From Moniliophthora roreri (lineage: Eukaryota; Basidiomycota; Agaricomycetes; Agaricales; Marasmiaceae), in contig LATX02000034.1 in the NCBI GenBank assembly GCA_001466705.2, positions 1 to 44,148 of the forward strand: DNA of 44,148 bases, read 5' to 3'. Numbering within the stretch: position 1 is the stretch's first letter; every line of letters begins with the position of its first letter. This document shows positions 32,471-42,724 of this stretch, one piece after another. Both the position numbers and the translations under genes were made by a program. Under the pieces are notes generated by a model. It was given only the letters and a program-made list of their open reading frames with translations, was not told where the DNA came from and did no database searches.

Positions 32471-32482
32471 TCAGCTTGACCT
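32471..32482 (-). other. E1 self-complementary primer-binding site
   Basis: On minus, AGGTCAAGCTGA starts 2 nt after the 5' LTR. It is the exact 12-nt reverse complement of the LTR segment at 32644-32633 (minus reading TCAGCTTGACCT), which starts 32 nt downstream of a TATTTAA box (32676-32670). No tRNA-type site is seen. Confidence 0.78.
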
Positions 32483-32484
32483 TG

Positions 32485-32860
32485 TGTTACATTACTTGCA
32501 CAGCAACATCTAACAACATCTATGATGTAGGTGGAGTTAGGCAAGGTTCAAGGTTCAGAATAAGTTGCTCAGAAGTTATCCGAGACTTAGAGGTTCGTTC
32601 AAGTTCTGCTGAACACAAGTTAAGATTTAACCAGGTCAAGCTGAAGAGCTATGACCCAGTTCGATACTGTTAAATACATGCTTTGTGGCTACTCATTTGT
32701 ATCTACTAGAACATTGCAGAACTATGTAGAACACTGAATAAAAAGTCTATTACAAAGCGATGGAAAGATATAGAAAGACGTGGAAGAAGAAAGAATAGAT
32801 ATGGTCTCGTGGTGGTATAAGTATGAGAGAAAAAGGAAATAAAAGTCCACGATTGTAACA
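32485..32860 (-). repeat. E1 5' LTR (376 bp)
   Basis: It is the same length as the 3' LTR with 20 differences, all transitions. On minus it contains a TATTTAA box at 32676-32670 and the presumed RNA start near 32644. It is followed on plus by the target duplication AATGC (32861-32865). Confidence 0.92.
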
Positions 32861-34419
32861 AATGCCTTCCTCTTCAACACCTTGTCGTTTTTCCTGTTCT
32901 CTGTCTTCTTTGTATTCAACCTCTTTGCATTTGACTTATTGTTTTTAGAATCAGAATTGGATTCACTAGAGCTTGATGACTCTGAGCTGGAAGACAACAA
33001 ATGATTGACAGACTTGGCGGTACCCATGATCCTCTCAATAGGTGCCTTACCCCTCTTTACTGGCTCTTTTGATGCAGATGACTTCTTCCCTTTCTTACCA
33101 CTGGCCTTGTCAGCACTATTCTTTTTTCCCTCCTGCTTCTTCCTCATCTCCTCCTTATGCTTCACTGTCCATTCCTCAAGCTTGTCAGGATCAAGCTGCT
33201 TGAATCCAATGGACCCATCCTCAAGGCCAGCAAGAAGATCCTGCAGCAGAGCAACTTTGCTGCTCAAGCAACTTGGATTTTGGAATTCCTCTGGCCAGTT
33301 CTGAGGAATGATGCTGTGTAGCAGGGTGATCTGGGAGCCGAAGTTATCTCAAGGTATCGTATTAATTGTTTTTCCACCAAGTTCATTGCTTAGAAGTCAT
33401 TAATTCAACAAGTTATCCATCAACCATATGATGTACTCACTGAGCAACTCCTTAACTTTATCCCAAATCTGATGCTTCAAGATCTTAGATTTCTTGTCTG
33501 CTTTTTCTGACATTTTCTCTGGACTGCAGCTGGCAATTGCAAAGGCTTTGAGCCTGTATCCAACACAATCTGTATCCCAACCATGCACTATAACCTTCAA
33601 GTAGGGCTCAATCTTGGGGTTTGAGAAATACTATTTAGGTGCTGTGAACGTGTTGGTGTGACTGTGAACAACACAAAAGAAACCTTTGACACCAACTTGC
33701 TGTTTGAAAGCATTGAACTGAATAACAAAGAGGTCAGCCTACAGAAGGACTACAACAATACAACAAACCATTTCACCAAGGTTTGATGTGCTTTTGACAA
33801 ACATTTGAGCATAGGCTTTTGCAGTAGGGCATTGAATCTTTCAGTATGCAACCTGCTATGAGATTCTCTTGTATTGTTTGACAAGCTCATGCATTGCAGT
33901 ATGATTTTCAGGCCTGTGTAGCTCCCAATATTCATTGCCATATTTCCAGGCAATTTGGACCATGTTGAGATTAGTGATGCTGCCTACAAGACATCAGTTT
34001 CGGGATGCATTTGAGACAGACAAACACATACTATTCCTCAGATTGTGAGACTTGATGAATTTCCATGCATTATATTTATTGATTTTTTTCTGAGCCCTCA
34101 CAGTCTGAATGCCACCTTGAAAGAACATATCTAAGAAATAGTGTTCCTTCAGCCTGTACTTTGTAGCTAAGGCAGCACATCTGTGCTTGAGCTTGTTATT
34201 CAGCTCCTCCACATTCTTTTTCAATGCTTCCCACTTTGCCTTTCCACATTCCTCTTGCTCTTTATGTTGGGTCTTTGTGAGCAGGTTCTTTGTGGGCTGG
34301 TAAAATCAAAGGTATGGTCAGATGGTTCATTGGGCCAGGACAAAGGAGTACTTTGATTTTGGGACTTTAGGAGCACTAGGACACTTATCACTGGGCTTGT
34401 AGACTTTGATGACAACCAT
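32861..34419 (-). pseudogene. 5' part of the gene split by E1 (unrecognised, multi-exon)
   Basis: From a Met at 34419 (MVVIKVYKPSDKCPSAPKV) the minus strand gives a series of frames: TKTQHKEQEECGKAKWEAL with KHRCAALATKYRLKEHYF and KKINKYNAWKFIKSHNL, then WKYGNEYWELHRPENHTAM, then VHGWDTDCVGYRLKAFAI, then NFGSQITLLHSIIPQNWPEE, then a Lys/Ser-rich tail (GKKGKKSSASKEPVKRGK). It ends at KVLKRKA where E1 begins. Stops between blocks are partly introns and partly decay: one TAG near 33858 is CAG in the second copy. Function and family are unknown. The Lys/Ser-rich C-terminal half may be nuclear, by inference only. Confidence 0.65.
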
Positions 34420-34505
34420 GTAGTAGAGGAATAGAGAGCAGTAAAGTGACACAGAACAAGGGATTTCGGAAATAAATAAAAATCAAGAAAATTCATAACA
34501 CTNAT

Positions 34506-35416
34506 AATGCCATGTAGCAGGGTGATCTGGGAGCCAAAGTTATCTCAAGGTATTGTATTAATTGTTTTTCCACTGAGTTCATTGCTTAGAAGTTATTAAT
34601 TCAACAAGTTATCCATCAACCATATGATGTACTCACTGAGCAACTCCTTAACTTTATCCCAAATCTGATGCTTCAAGATCTTAGATTTCTTGTCTGCTTT
34701 TTCTGACATTTTCTCTGGACTGCAGCTGGCAATTGCAAAGGCTTTGAGCCTGTATCCAACACAATCTGTATCCCAACCATGCACTATAACCTTCAAGTAG
34801 GGCTCAATCTTGGGGTTTGAGAAATACTATTTAGGTGCTGTGAACGTGTTGGTGTGACTGTGAACAACACAAAAGAAACCTTTGACACCAACTTGCTGTT
34901 TGAAAGCATTGAACTGAATAACAAAGAGGTCAGCCTACAGAAGGACTACAACAATACAACAAACCATTTCACCAAGGTTTGATGTGCTTTTGACAAACAT
35001 TTGAGCATAGGCTTTTGCAGTAGGGCATTGAATCTTTCAGTATGCAACCTGCTGTGAGATTCTCTTGTATTGTTTGACAAGCTCATGCATTGCAGTATGA
35101 TTCTCAGGCCTGTGTAGCTCCCAATATTCATTGCCATATTTCCAGGCAATTTGGACCATGTTGAGATTAGTGATGCTGCCTACAAGACATCAGTTTCGGG
35201 ATGCATTTGAGACAGACAAACACATACTATTCCTCAGATTGTGAGACTTGATGAATTTCCATGCATTATATTGATTTTTTTCTGAGCCCTCACAGTCTGA
35301 ATGCCACCTTGAAAGAACATATCTAAGAAATAGTGTTCCTTCAGCCTGTACTTTGTAGCTAAGGCAGCACATCTGTGCTTGAGCTCATTATTCAGCTCCT
35401 CCACATCCTTTTTCAG
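34506..35416 (-). pseudogene. Second, diverged copy of part of the split gene
   Basis: This aligns along its whole length with 33308-34223 with about a dozen differences, nearly all transitions, plus one 4-bp deletion near 35270 that breaks the QKKINKYNAW frame. It retains CAG where the first copy has TAG. It starts just after the N at 34503 and ends where a truncated LTR of the S1 family begins. The differences exclude a simple contig overlap, so it is an allele or a paralogue. Confidence 0.75.
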
Positions 35417-35420
35417 ACCC

Positions 35421-36384
35421 TGTGCAGGGCTATATTGTGCAAGTACCAGTTGGTGCTTGAGCCTACATCTATAAGTTCAGCTCTTTATATACAGAATGAT
35501 AATTGGAAATAACAAAATAAAAGAAAAATGAGTGTAATCTAGTTTTAAGGTATAAATCATATGTGTTCATGCATAAAAGTCTGATTCCATGTAGCAATTA
35601 ACTATGTTGGGTATATTTGGTGACCAAAAGGTTGATTTATTAGGTTTTAGACCCTATGTGGAGTGTTGCTGGGTCAAACGATCCTTCTGTGTAGCTACTT
35701 TCATGTAGCCACTGGTTCTGGACTGGTCTCATATGTGGTTATGCTTCCCTTTCCACTGGTTTACTTCTGTGTAGCTGCTTTCTACCATTAGATTGGTGGA
35801 TATCATAGTCTAGACATCTGTCATATTCAATCTCCTTCCATCCTGCAGACAATCTCGTGAGTCATTATTGATTTCCTGTGTGCTCATTGCCCATCAATCA
35901 TCCTGCACACACCAGGATAGTCCATTATATCTGTCTGAGAGTGTTATTGAAGCTCTGCATAGGAACAAGTTCCAACTGTGTACTAGTTGAGATAGTGGTA
36001 ATAGAACATTAAGTCTATTGATGCATTATTATGCAATGTGATTGCAAAGTAAACAGTCTAGTGCACTTAGACTGTGGATCCTGCTGATATCTATTCCTTT
36101 GTATTCAGAATTAGTAGTTTCTGGCCTATTTTATTGACCAAGGACCCTCACAGTGATGCTTCACTGTAATGTAGAGGGCTAGTATAGTCTACTAGCCTCA
36201 TCTAAGTTGTGTTATAGTGTCAACTATTAGACTTAATCAGACTTGGCACCTAAAGCTTAGACGCTGTTTTAGAGCTCTTCTGGTTATCAAGTCATATGGA
36301 TATCACATGTACTCTGGGCTCTTCCTCTAGTATTTGATGTGAAAAGTGCATGATTTCATGTCTAGGCCAAAATTAGGCACATCA
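35421..36384 (-). repeat. Truncated LTR S2, related to solo LTR S1
   Basis: It aligns with about 28145-29095 of S1 (blocks TTTATATACAGAATGATAAT, GATCCTTC, CCAAGGACCCTCACAGTGAT) and ends with the same GGCACATCA. The first roughly 460 bp of S1 are absent. The right part of it is shown again at 38430-39057 through the contig overlap. Confidence 0.8.
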
Positions 36385-36515
36385 TCTCCTCCAAACTGAA
36401 CTACTGACCATTCCAGTCAGTGTCCCGGGTAGATTGTACAACAGCAGACTTGTCTACATTCTTCGTACACTCCTTTTAATATGATCAGGACTTCAACCAG
36501 CACTTCCATTTTACA
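36385..36515. other. Short spacer between S2 and the E3 LTR
   Basis: About 130 bp with no recognised feature separate the CACATCA end of S2 from the presumed TGTGTAGG start of the E3 LTR. Confidence 0.35.
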
Positions 36516-37304
36516 TGTGTAGGACCCTGAGCACATAAATTATGCTTTTGGAAGTTCAATACTGACCCACATCTTATTAAATCCATCTGTTATATCATTC
36601 CTCGGTCTAGCGCTCACTAGTGCTCATCCCATCAAACTCTATAATGTCAAGAAGCATGGATAATTGTGCTTGTAACTATGTCAATGCTTCTTCATATGCC
36701 GTAGTAACCACCAGCATATAGTAAAACATTTTGCCTTCCTTCTAAAATGGTAAAGTATGCTTGAACACCCTTAATCCTCTGTTTGGCAGTCTTCTCATCA
36801 TAACTTGAGGCCAGGTTCTTTTCCTTTCTTGGTAAGTCTCCTTTGCTTCTGTGTGTGATGAAGTGCAACTTTTCCTTTCTCTTTTCTTCTAAGTCCCATT
36901 ATCTTATCTTTTATCTTTCATCTATTTATCTGATTACTTACCTTATTTATACCATCACAGCCACTCTTCCATAGAACATTCCATTCAACCCAGATCTCAT
37001 TCCGGATCATTCTTCCATTTCCATCAGTTATTCTCACTGAGACAGACTCATTGTATTTATACCTGACACTTGTAGCCTAGTTCCCCATCTTGACCTCTTG
37101 GTCATTTGGGCTAGGCAAGTATCTTTGTACATATCTCAGTAGCTTAACTAACTTGGTCATTTGGGCTAGGCATTGACTTGTGTCTGTTGAGTTCAACGTT
37201 GTATCGACCTAGAGTCTACGCTGGATCACCCCTTTCATTATCCTTTTCCTGACTTGAGTGCAGAGAGTTCTACTCACTGTGACAAGGGTCATTGCGGCAC
37301 CACA
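36516..37304 (+). repeat. Probable E3 5' LTR (about 789 bp)
   Basis: The presumed ends are TGTGTAGG and GCACCACA (TGTG...CACA). They are chosen because the self-complementary primer site starts 2 nt further on and because the interior has a TATA box (TATTTATA, 37054-37061). A 21-bp direct repeat lies at 37097-37117 and 37152-37172. The 3' LTR is not in the window, so the boundaries, especially the left one, are inferred. A second rendering is at 39189-39977. Confidence 0.55.
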
Positions 37305-37306
37305 TT

Positions 37307-37316
37307 AGGTCAAGAT
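37307..37316 (+). other. E3 self-complementary primer-binding site
   Basis: AGGTCAAGAT is the exact 10-nt reverse complement of ATCTTGACCT at 37087-37096, which starts 33 nt after the start of the TATA box. It shares the core AGGTCAAG with the E1 site. The duplicate rendering is at 39980-39989. Confidence 0.65.
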
Positions 37317-37553
37317 CTCAGGTTGCACCGTCGATAGTGTACATTGACCTTGCATCAGCGAAGCACTCTGGCTAGAGATTGCAGAGAACGCACTCACGCC
37401 TACGATACCGAAGATAGCCAAGACGCCCACCACTACCCAACTGAGGATGAGTGGTATCCTTGTGATGAACAACCCTGTCCAAACCGACTCCTAAATCCCT
37501 TCCATACCGACAACCCCGCTGATATCTTTCAAGACCCTGGAGAATTCCCAAAA

Positions 37554-38428
37554 ATGTCAAACACCCCTGCAAATCAACCCTCTACTGATCAACTTCTCCA
37601 AGCCCTGGTTACAAGCCAAACCAATCTGTCAAATGCAGTGACACAGATGATTGCCGGTTTCAATCAGATGTCGCAGAACATCAGTCAGCTGGTCCAGACC
37701 AGTGCTGCAGCTGCATCAGCCTCGACCTCCTCAGATCAGAAGCCTTTCCAGAAGCCTTCTGCATTCACAGGGAAGCTTGGTGGAGCCAATGCCCACTGAT
37801 TTCTTGCTGCCTTTTTGCTCTACGCACAGTCACAGAGGGCAGCACTCAACAGAGCCAATGCAGATGGGACTTGGGCAAGAGAGGATGGCTTGTGGATCCG
37901 TTTGGCCCTGACATTTATGCAGGATGATGCAGCTGTGTGGGCCACACCAGCTATGGAAGAGGTTGCCCAAGGGAGGCACTCCTATGACAACAGCTGGGAG
38001 GAGTTTGTCAAAGGTTTCAAGCTGAGGTTTGAGACAACAGATGAGGCAGCAGATGCGAAGGAACGGCTGCGCGTGCTCTTCCAAGAGAAGCAGTCAGTGG
38101 CAGAGTATGCTGCCAAGTTCAAGGAGATCATGTCAAGGACTGGTTACTCCTCTGCTGACCTCCATGACCGCTTCTATGAGCATATGGTGTCTCGTATTAA
38201 GGATGAGCTTGTGCACACCGACCGCAAGACTGAGACCCTTGACCAGCTCATTAATGTTGCCAATGACCTGGACGTTCATATTCACCAACAAGAGGCTGAG
38301 AAGGCTCGCCGACCTGCAGCAGCAATGACCATGCCTACTATCCTACCTCCTGCCCCTCGCCCATCGACTGCTTCAATCACTCCCTTTGCCCCACCTGCTC
38401 GTGACCCCAATGCCATGGAGCTACCAAG
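37554..38428 (+). pseudogene. E3 Gag, first contig rendering (truncated by N)
   Basis: It begins MSNTPANQPSTDQLLQALV with a Gln/Ser-rich helix, then ends a block at GKLGGANAH with TGA at 37797-37799 (Arg in relatives). It continues as the Gag capsid domain (FMQDDAAVWATPAMEEVAQG, WEEFVKGFKLRFETTDEAAD, FQEKQSVAEYAAKFKEIMS). The frame is cut at the N at 38429. See 40227-41428 for the complete rendering. Confidence 0.85.
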
Positions 38429-40226
38429 NTGGTTTACTTCTGTGTAGCTGCTTTCTACCATTAGATTGGTGGATATCATAGTCTAGACATCTGTCATATT
38501 CAATCTCCTTCCATCCTGCAGACAATCTCGTGAGTCATTATTGATTTCCTGTGTGCTCATTGCCCATCAATCATCCTGCACACACCAGGATAGTCCATTA
38601 TATCTGTCTGAGAGTGTTATTGAAGCTCTGCATAGGAACAAGTTCCAACTGTGTACTAGTTGAGATAGTGGTAATAGAACATTAAGTCTATTGATGCATT
38701 ATTATGCAATGTGATTGCAAAGTAAACAGTCTAGTGCACTTAGACTGTGGATCCTGCTGATATCTATTCCTTTGTATTCAGAATTAGTAGTTTCTGGCCT
38801 ATTTTATTGACCAAGGACCCTCACAGTGATGCTTCACTGTAATGTAGAGGGCTAGTATAGTCTACTAGCCTCATCTAAGTTGTGTTATAGTGTCAACTAT
38901 TAGACTTAATCAGACTTGGCACCTAAAGCTTAGACGCTGTTTTAGAGCTCTTCTGGTTATCAAGTCATATGGATATCACATGTACTCTGGGCTCTTCCTC
39001 TAGTATTTGATGTGAAAAGTGCATGATTTCATGTCTAGGCCAAAATTAGGCACATCATCTCCTCCAAACTGAACTACTGACCATTCCAGTCAGTGTCCCG
39101 GGTAGATTGTACAACAGCAGACTTGTCTACATTCTTCGTACACTCCTTTTAATATGATCAGGACTTCAACCAGCACTTCCATTTTACATGTGTAGGACCC
39201 TGAGCACATAAATTATGCTTTTGGAAGTTCAATACTGACCCACATCTTATTAAATCCATCTGTTATATCATTCCTCGGTCTAGCGCTCACTAGTGCTCAT
39301 CCCATCAAACTCTATAATGTCAAGAAGCATGGATAATTGTGCTTGTAACTATGTCAATGCTTCTTCATATGCCGTAGTAACCACCAGCATATAGTAAAAC
39401 ATTTTGCCTTCCTTCTAAAATGGTAAAGTATGCTTGAACACCCTTAATCCTCTGTTTGGCAGTCTTCTCATCATAACTTGAGGCCAGGTTCTTTTCCTTT
39501 CTTGGTAAGTCTCCTTTGCTTCTGTGTGTGATGAAGTGCAACTTTTCCTTTCTCTTTTCTTCTAAGTCCCATTATCTTATCTTTTATCTTTCATCTATTT
39601 ATCTGATTACTTACCTTATTTATACCATCACAGCCACTCTTCCATAGAACATTCCATTCAACCCAGATCTCATTCCGGATCATTCTTCCATTTCCATCAG
39701 TTATTCTCACTGAGACAGACTCATTGTATTTATACCTGACACTTGTAGCCTAGTTCCCCATCTTGACCTCTTGGTCATTTGGGCTAGGCAAGTATCTTTG
39801 TACATATCTCAGTAGCTTAACTAACTTGGTCATTTGGGCTAGGCATTGACTTGTGTCTGTTGAGTTCAACGTTGTATCGACCTAGAGTCTACGCTGGATC
39901 ACCCCTTTCATTATCCTTTTCCTGACTTGAGTGCAGAGAGTTCTACTCACTGTGACAAGGGTCATTGCGGCACCACATTAGGTCAAGATCTCAGGTTGCA
40001 CCGTCGATAGTGTACATTGACCTTGCATCAGCGAAGCACTCTGGCTAGAGATTGCAGAGAACGCACTCACGCCTACGATACCGAAGATAGCCAAGACGCC
40101 CACCACTACCCAACTGAGGATGAGTGGTATCCTTGTGATGAACAACCCTGTCCAAACCGACTCCTAAATCCCTTCCATACCGACAACCCCGCTGATATCT
40201 TTCAAGACCCTGGAGAATTCCCAAAA

Positions 40227-41428
40227 ATGTCAAACACCCCTGCAAATCAACCCTCTACTGATCAACTTCTCCAAGCCCTGGTTACAAGCCAAACCAATCT
40301 GTCAAATGCAGTGACACAGATGATTGCCGGTTTCAATCAGATGTCGCAGAACATCAGTCAGCTGGTCCAGACCAGTGCTGCAGCTGCATCAGCCTCGACC
40401 TCCTCAGATCAGAAGCCTTTCCAGAAGCCTTCTGCATTCACAGGGAAGCTTGGTGGAGCCAATGCCCACTGATTTCTTGCTGCCTTTTTGCTCTACGCAC
40501 AGTCACAGAGGGCAGCACTCAACAGAGCCAATGCAGATGGGACTTGGGCAAGAGAGGATGGCTTGTGGATCCGTTTGGCCCTGACATTTATGCAGGATGA
40601 TGCAGCTGTGTGGGCCACACCAGCTATGGAAGAGGTTGCCCAAGGGAGGCACTCCTATGACAACAGCTGGGAGGAGTTTGTCAAAGGTTTCAAGCTGAGG
40701 TTTGAGACAACAGATGAGGCAGCAGATGCGAAGGAACGGCTGCGCGTGCTCTTCCAAGAGAAGCAGTCAGTGGCAGAGTATGCTGCCAAGTTCAAGGAGA
40801 TCATGTCAAGGACTGGTTACTCCTCTGCTGACCTCCATGACCGCTTCTATGAGCATATGGTGTCTCGTATTAAGGATGAGCTTGTGCACACCGACCGCAA
40901 GACTGAGACCCTTGACCAGCTCATTAATGTTGCCAATGACCTGGACGTTCATATTCACCAACAAGAGGCTGAGAAGGCTCGCCGACCTGCAGCAGCAATG
41001 ACCATGCCTACTATCCTACCTCCTGCCCCTCGCCCATCGACTGCTTCAATCACTCCCTTTGCCCCACCTGCTCGTGACCCCAATGCCATGGAGCTACCAA
41101 GTTCAGGCTGGACTGGACCCGCATGATGGCTGGGAAGTGCTATGGGTGCGGCTCCACTCAGCATACCAAGGCAAATGGCAATCATGAACACGAGATCTGT
41201 GGTCATTGTGGTCGGGCTGGTCATTGTGAAGCAGTGTGCTTTGACAAGTGGGCTGGTAGACCAAAAGCAAGAAGGGTGGCAGCATCTGAAAGCACCCCCA
41301 CAGAAGCCTCTGGTCCATCACCACCTGAACTGTCACCACCACACCCTCTACCCCCCAACATCAATGACATGCTGGCTCAACTCAACCAGCTGTCAGCCCA
41401 GTTCGCTGCCCTCAAGCAGTCTTTTTAA
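40227..41428 (+). pseudogene. E3 Gag, complete rendering with zinc knuckles
   Basis: The same capsid as above is followed, after PPARDPNAMELP, by a +1 shift at about 41100 into the nucleocapsid. There, CYGCGSTQHTKANGN and CGHCGRAGHCEAVC form one irregular and one standard CCHC knuckle. The tail is Pro/Ser-rich and ends with TAA near 41428. The single TGA at 40470-40472 (CGA in relatives) and the shift make it non-functional as it stands, although the shift could be a programmed frameshift or a contig-edge error. Confidence 0.85.
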
Positions 41429-41433
41429 AATGG

Positions 41434-42723
41434 GTGTCACTGCCAGCCACGAATGGGGCACCCGATCATTTACTTTCTCCTTCACCCTCTCCTTCTATGT
41501 ATGATTCAGTCTCTGCATGTACCATATCAATTCCTGTTGCCAATAAACATGATAACCATTTCCATGTGCATGCAAGTCTGAGGGGGAGAAACCGAAGAAA
41601 GAAAGTTGTGGCAATGATAGACTCAGGAGCAACTGGCTTGTTCACAAGCCGAAGTTGGGTAATGGAACACAAGGTATGGAGGCATCTTCTCAAGAGAGAG
41701 ATACCTCTGTACAACATTGATGGCACCAAGAATCGAGCTGGAAGCATCTCAGAGTTCATGCGACTAGAGTTGACTATTGGAGACTATGTGGAAGTGGTGG
41801 AGTTGTTGGTTACAGACCTGGGTCCAGAGGAGGTGATTCTAGGTCTACCATGGCTGAGGAAGGTTAACCCAGACATAGACTGGAAGGCTGGGTTAATGAA
41901 CATTAGAGTGGAGGAAGAGGAAGAAGTGAAGAAGGAAGAGGTGGAAGTGGAGGAGCAGTATCAAAGGATCATGGGGAATCACCAGCAGAGGAGGAAGTGG
42001 TGGAAGGAGGGGATTCTTGAGGATACCACAGATGAACTGTGGGTGGCAACTGGGGTAACATACTCAGCTGAGCTAGCCTATGAGGAATTGAAAAAGAAGA
42101 AGAAGCGGAGCATGGAAGAGATTGTGCCAATAGAGTTCCACGAGTATCGAAAGGTCTTCTCCGAAGAGGAATCACACCGCCTCCCTGAGCACAAACCATA
42201 CGACCATACCATCGATTTGAAGCCAGATGCACCTGAGACAATCCGATCCAAGGTGTACCCTATGTCAGTGAATGAACAAGGAGAGTTGGACCAATTCTTA
42301 GAGGAGAATTTGCGAAAAGGATACATTGTCCCTTCCAAGTCACCCATGGCCTCTCCAGTCTTCTTTGTGAAGAAGAAGGATGGCAAACTGCGATTCGTAC
42401 AGGACTATCGCAAGCTCAACGAGTTCACAGTCAAGAACCGATACCCACTTCCCCTTGCCTCTGATATCATCAATTGACTCAAAGGTGCTAAATACTTCAC
42501 TAAGCTGGATGTTCGTTGGGGTTACAACAATGTTCAGATTAAGGAAGGAGACAAGTGGAAGGCAGCCTTTGTCACCAACCAAGGCCTTTTTGAACCCCAG
42601 GTTATGTTCTTTGGGCTGACGAACTCTCCAGCCACCTTTCAAGCACCCATGAACTCCATCTTCGCAGACCTGATTGCTTAGGGGAAGGTTGCCATGTATC
42701 TAGATGACATTCTCATCTACAGT
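41434..42723 (+). pseudogene. E3 protease and N-terminal reverse transcriptase
   Basis: The protease has [18 protein letters not shown] at about residue 60 and [19 protein letters not shown] near residue 140. An acidic linker leads to [58 protein letters not shown], then TGA at 42475-42477 (Arg expected), [35 protein letters not shown], a TAG, and YLDDILIYS at about 42697-42723 with both Asp intact. The contig ends there at the N (42724). Fewer lesions than E1 and E2 suggest that this element is younger. Confidence 0.9.
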
Positions 42724-42724
42724 N

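Larger units (their letters stand above)
14083..32860 (-). mobile_element. Retrotransposon E1: Ty3/gypsy chromodomain element (minus), itself host to E2
   Basis: Two 376-bp LTRs (14083-14458 and 32485-32860), each TGTTAC...GTAACA, are flanked by the target duplication AATGC at 14078-14082 and 32861-32865. On the minus strand between them lie gag (about 32450-31043), protease, RT, RNase H, integrase and chromodomain (19.4-15.98 kb). The order PR-RT-RH-IN-chromodomain places it with chromoviruses of the Ty3/gypsy group. About 10 kb of this span is the later insertion E2, and 29536-31042 is probably a further insert. The LTRs differ by 20 transitions and no transversion or indel. Premature stops and a YMDN in place of YxDD show that it is dead. 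Confidence 0.93.
35757..41101. repeat. Exact 2,672-bp direct duplication across an N (contig overlap)
   Basis: Bases 35757-38428 and 38430-41101 are the same 2,672 bp, separated by the N at 38429. The first copy ends and the second begins exactly at the N. As at 1915, this is the mark of overlapping contig ends placed in tandem. S2, the E3 LTR and E3 gag in this range are thus probably single in the genome. Confidence 0.9.

Noticed and set aside
32471..32484. tRNA primer-binding site for E1
   Set aside because: The sequence at the LTR edge does not start with the TGG expected for pairing to a tRNA CCA end, and it matches the element's own LTR exactly.
37344..37799. Long frame starting before the E3 Gag Met
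   Set aside because: It opens at TTG, not ATG, and the upstream 70 codons overlap the leader after the primer site. Gag is taken from the Met at 37554, although the upstream part could be translated from a non-AUG start.
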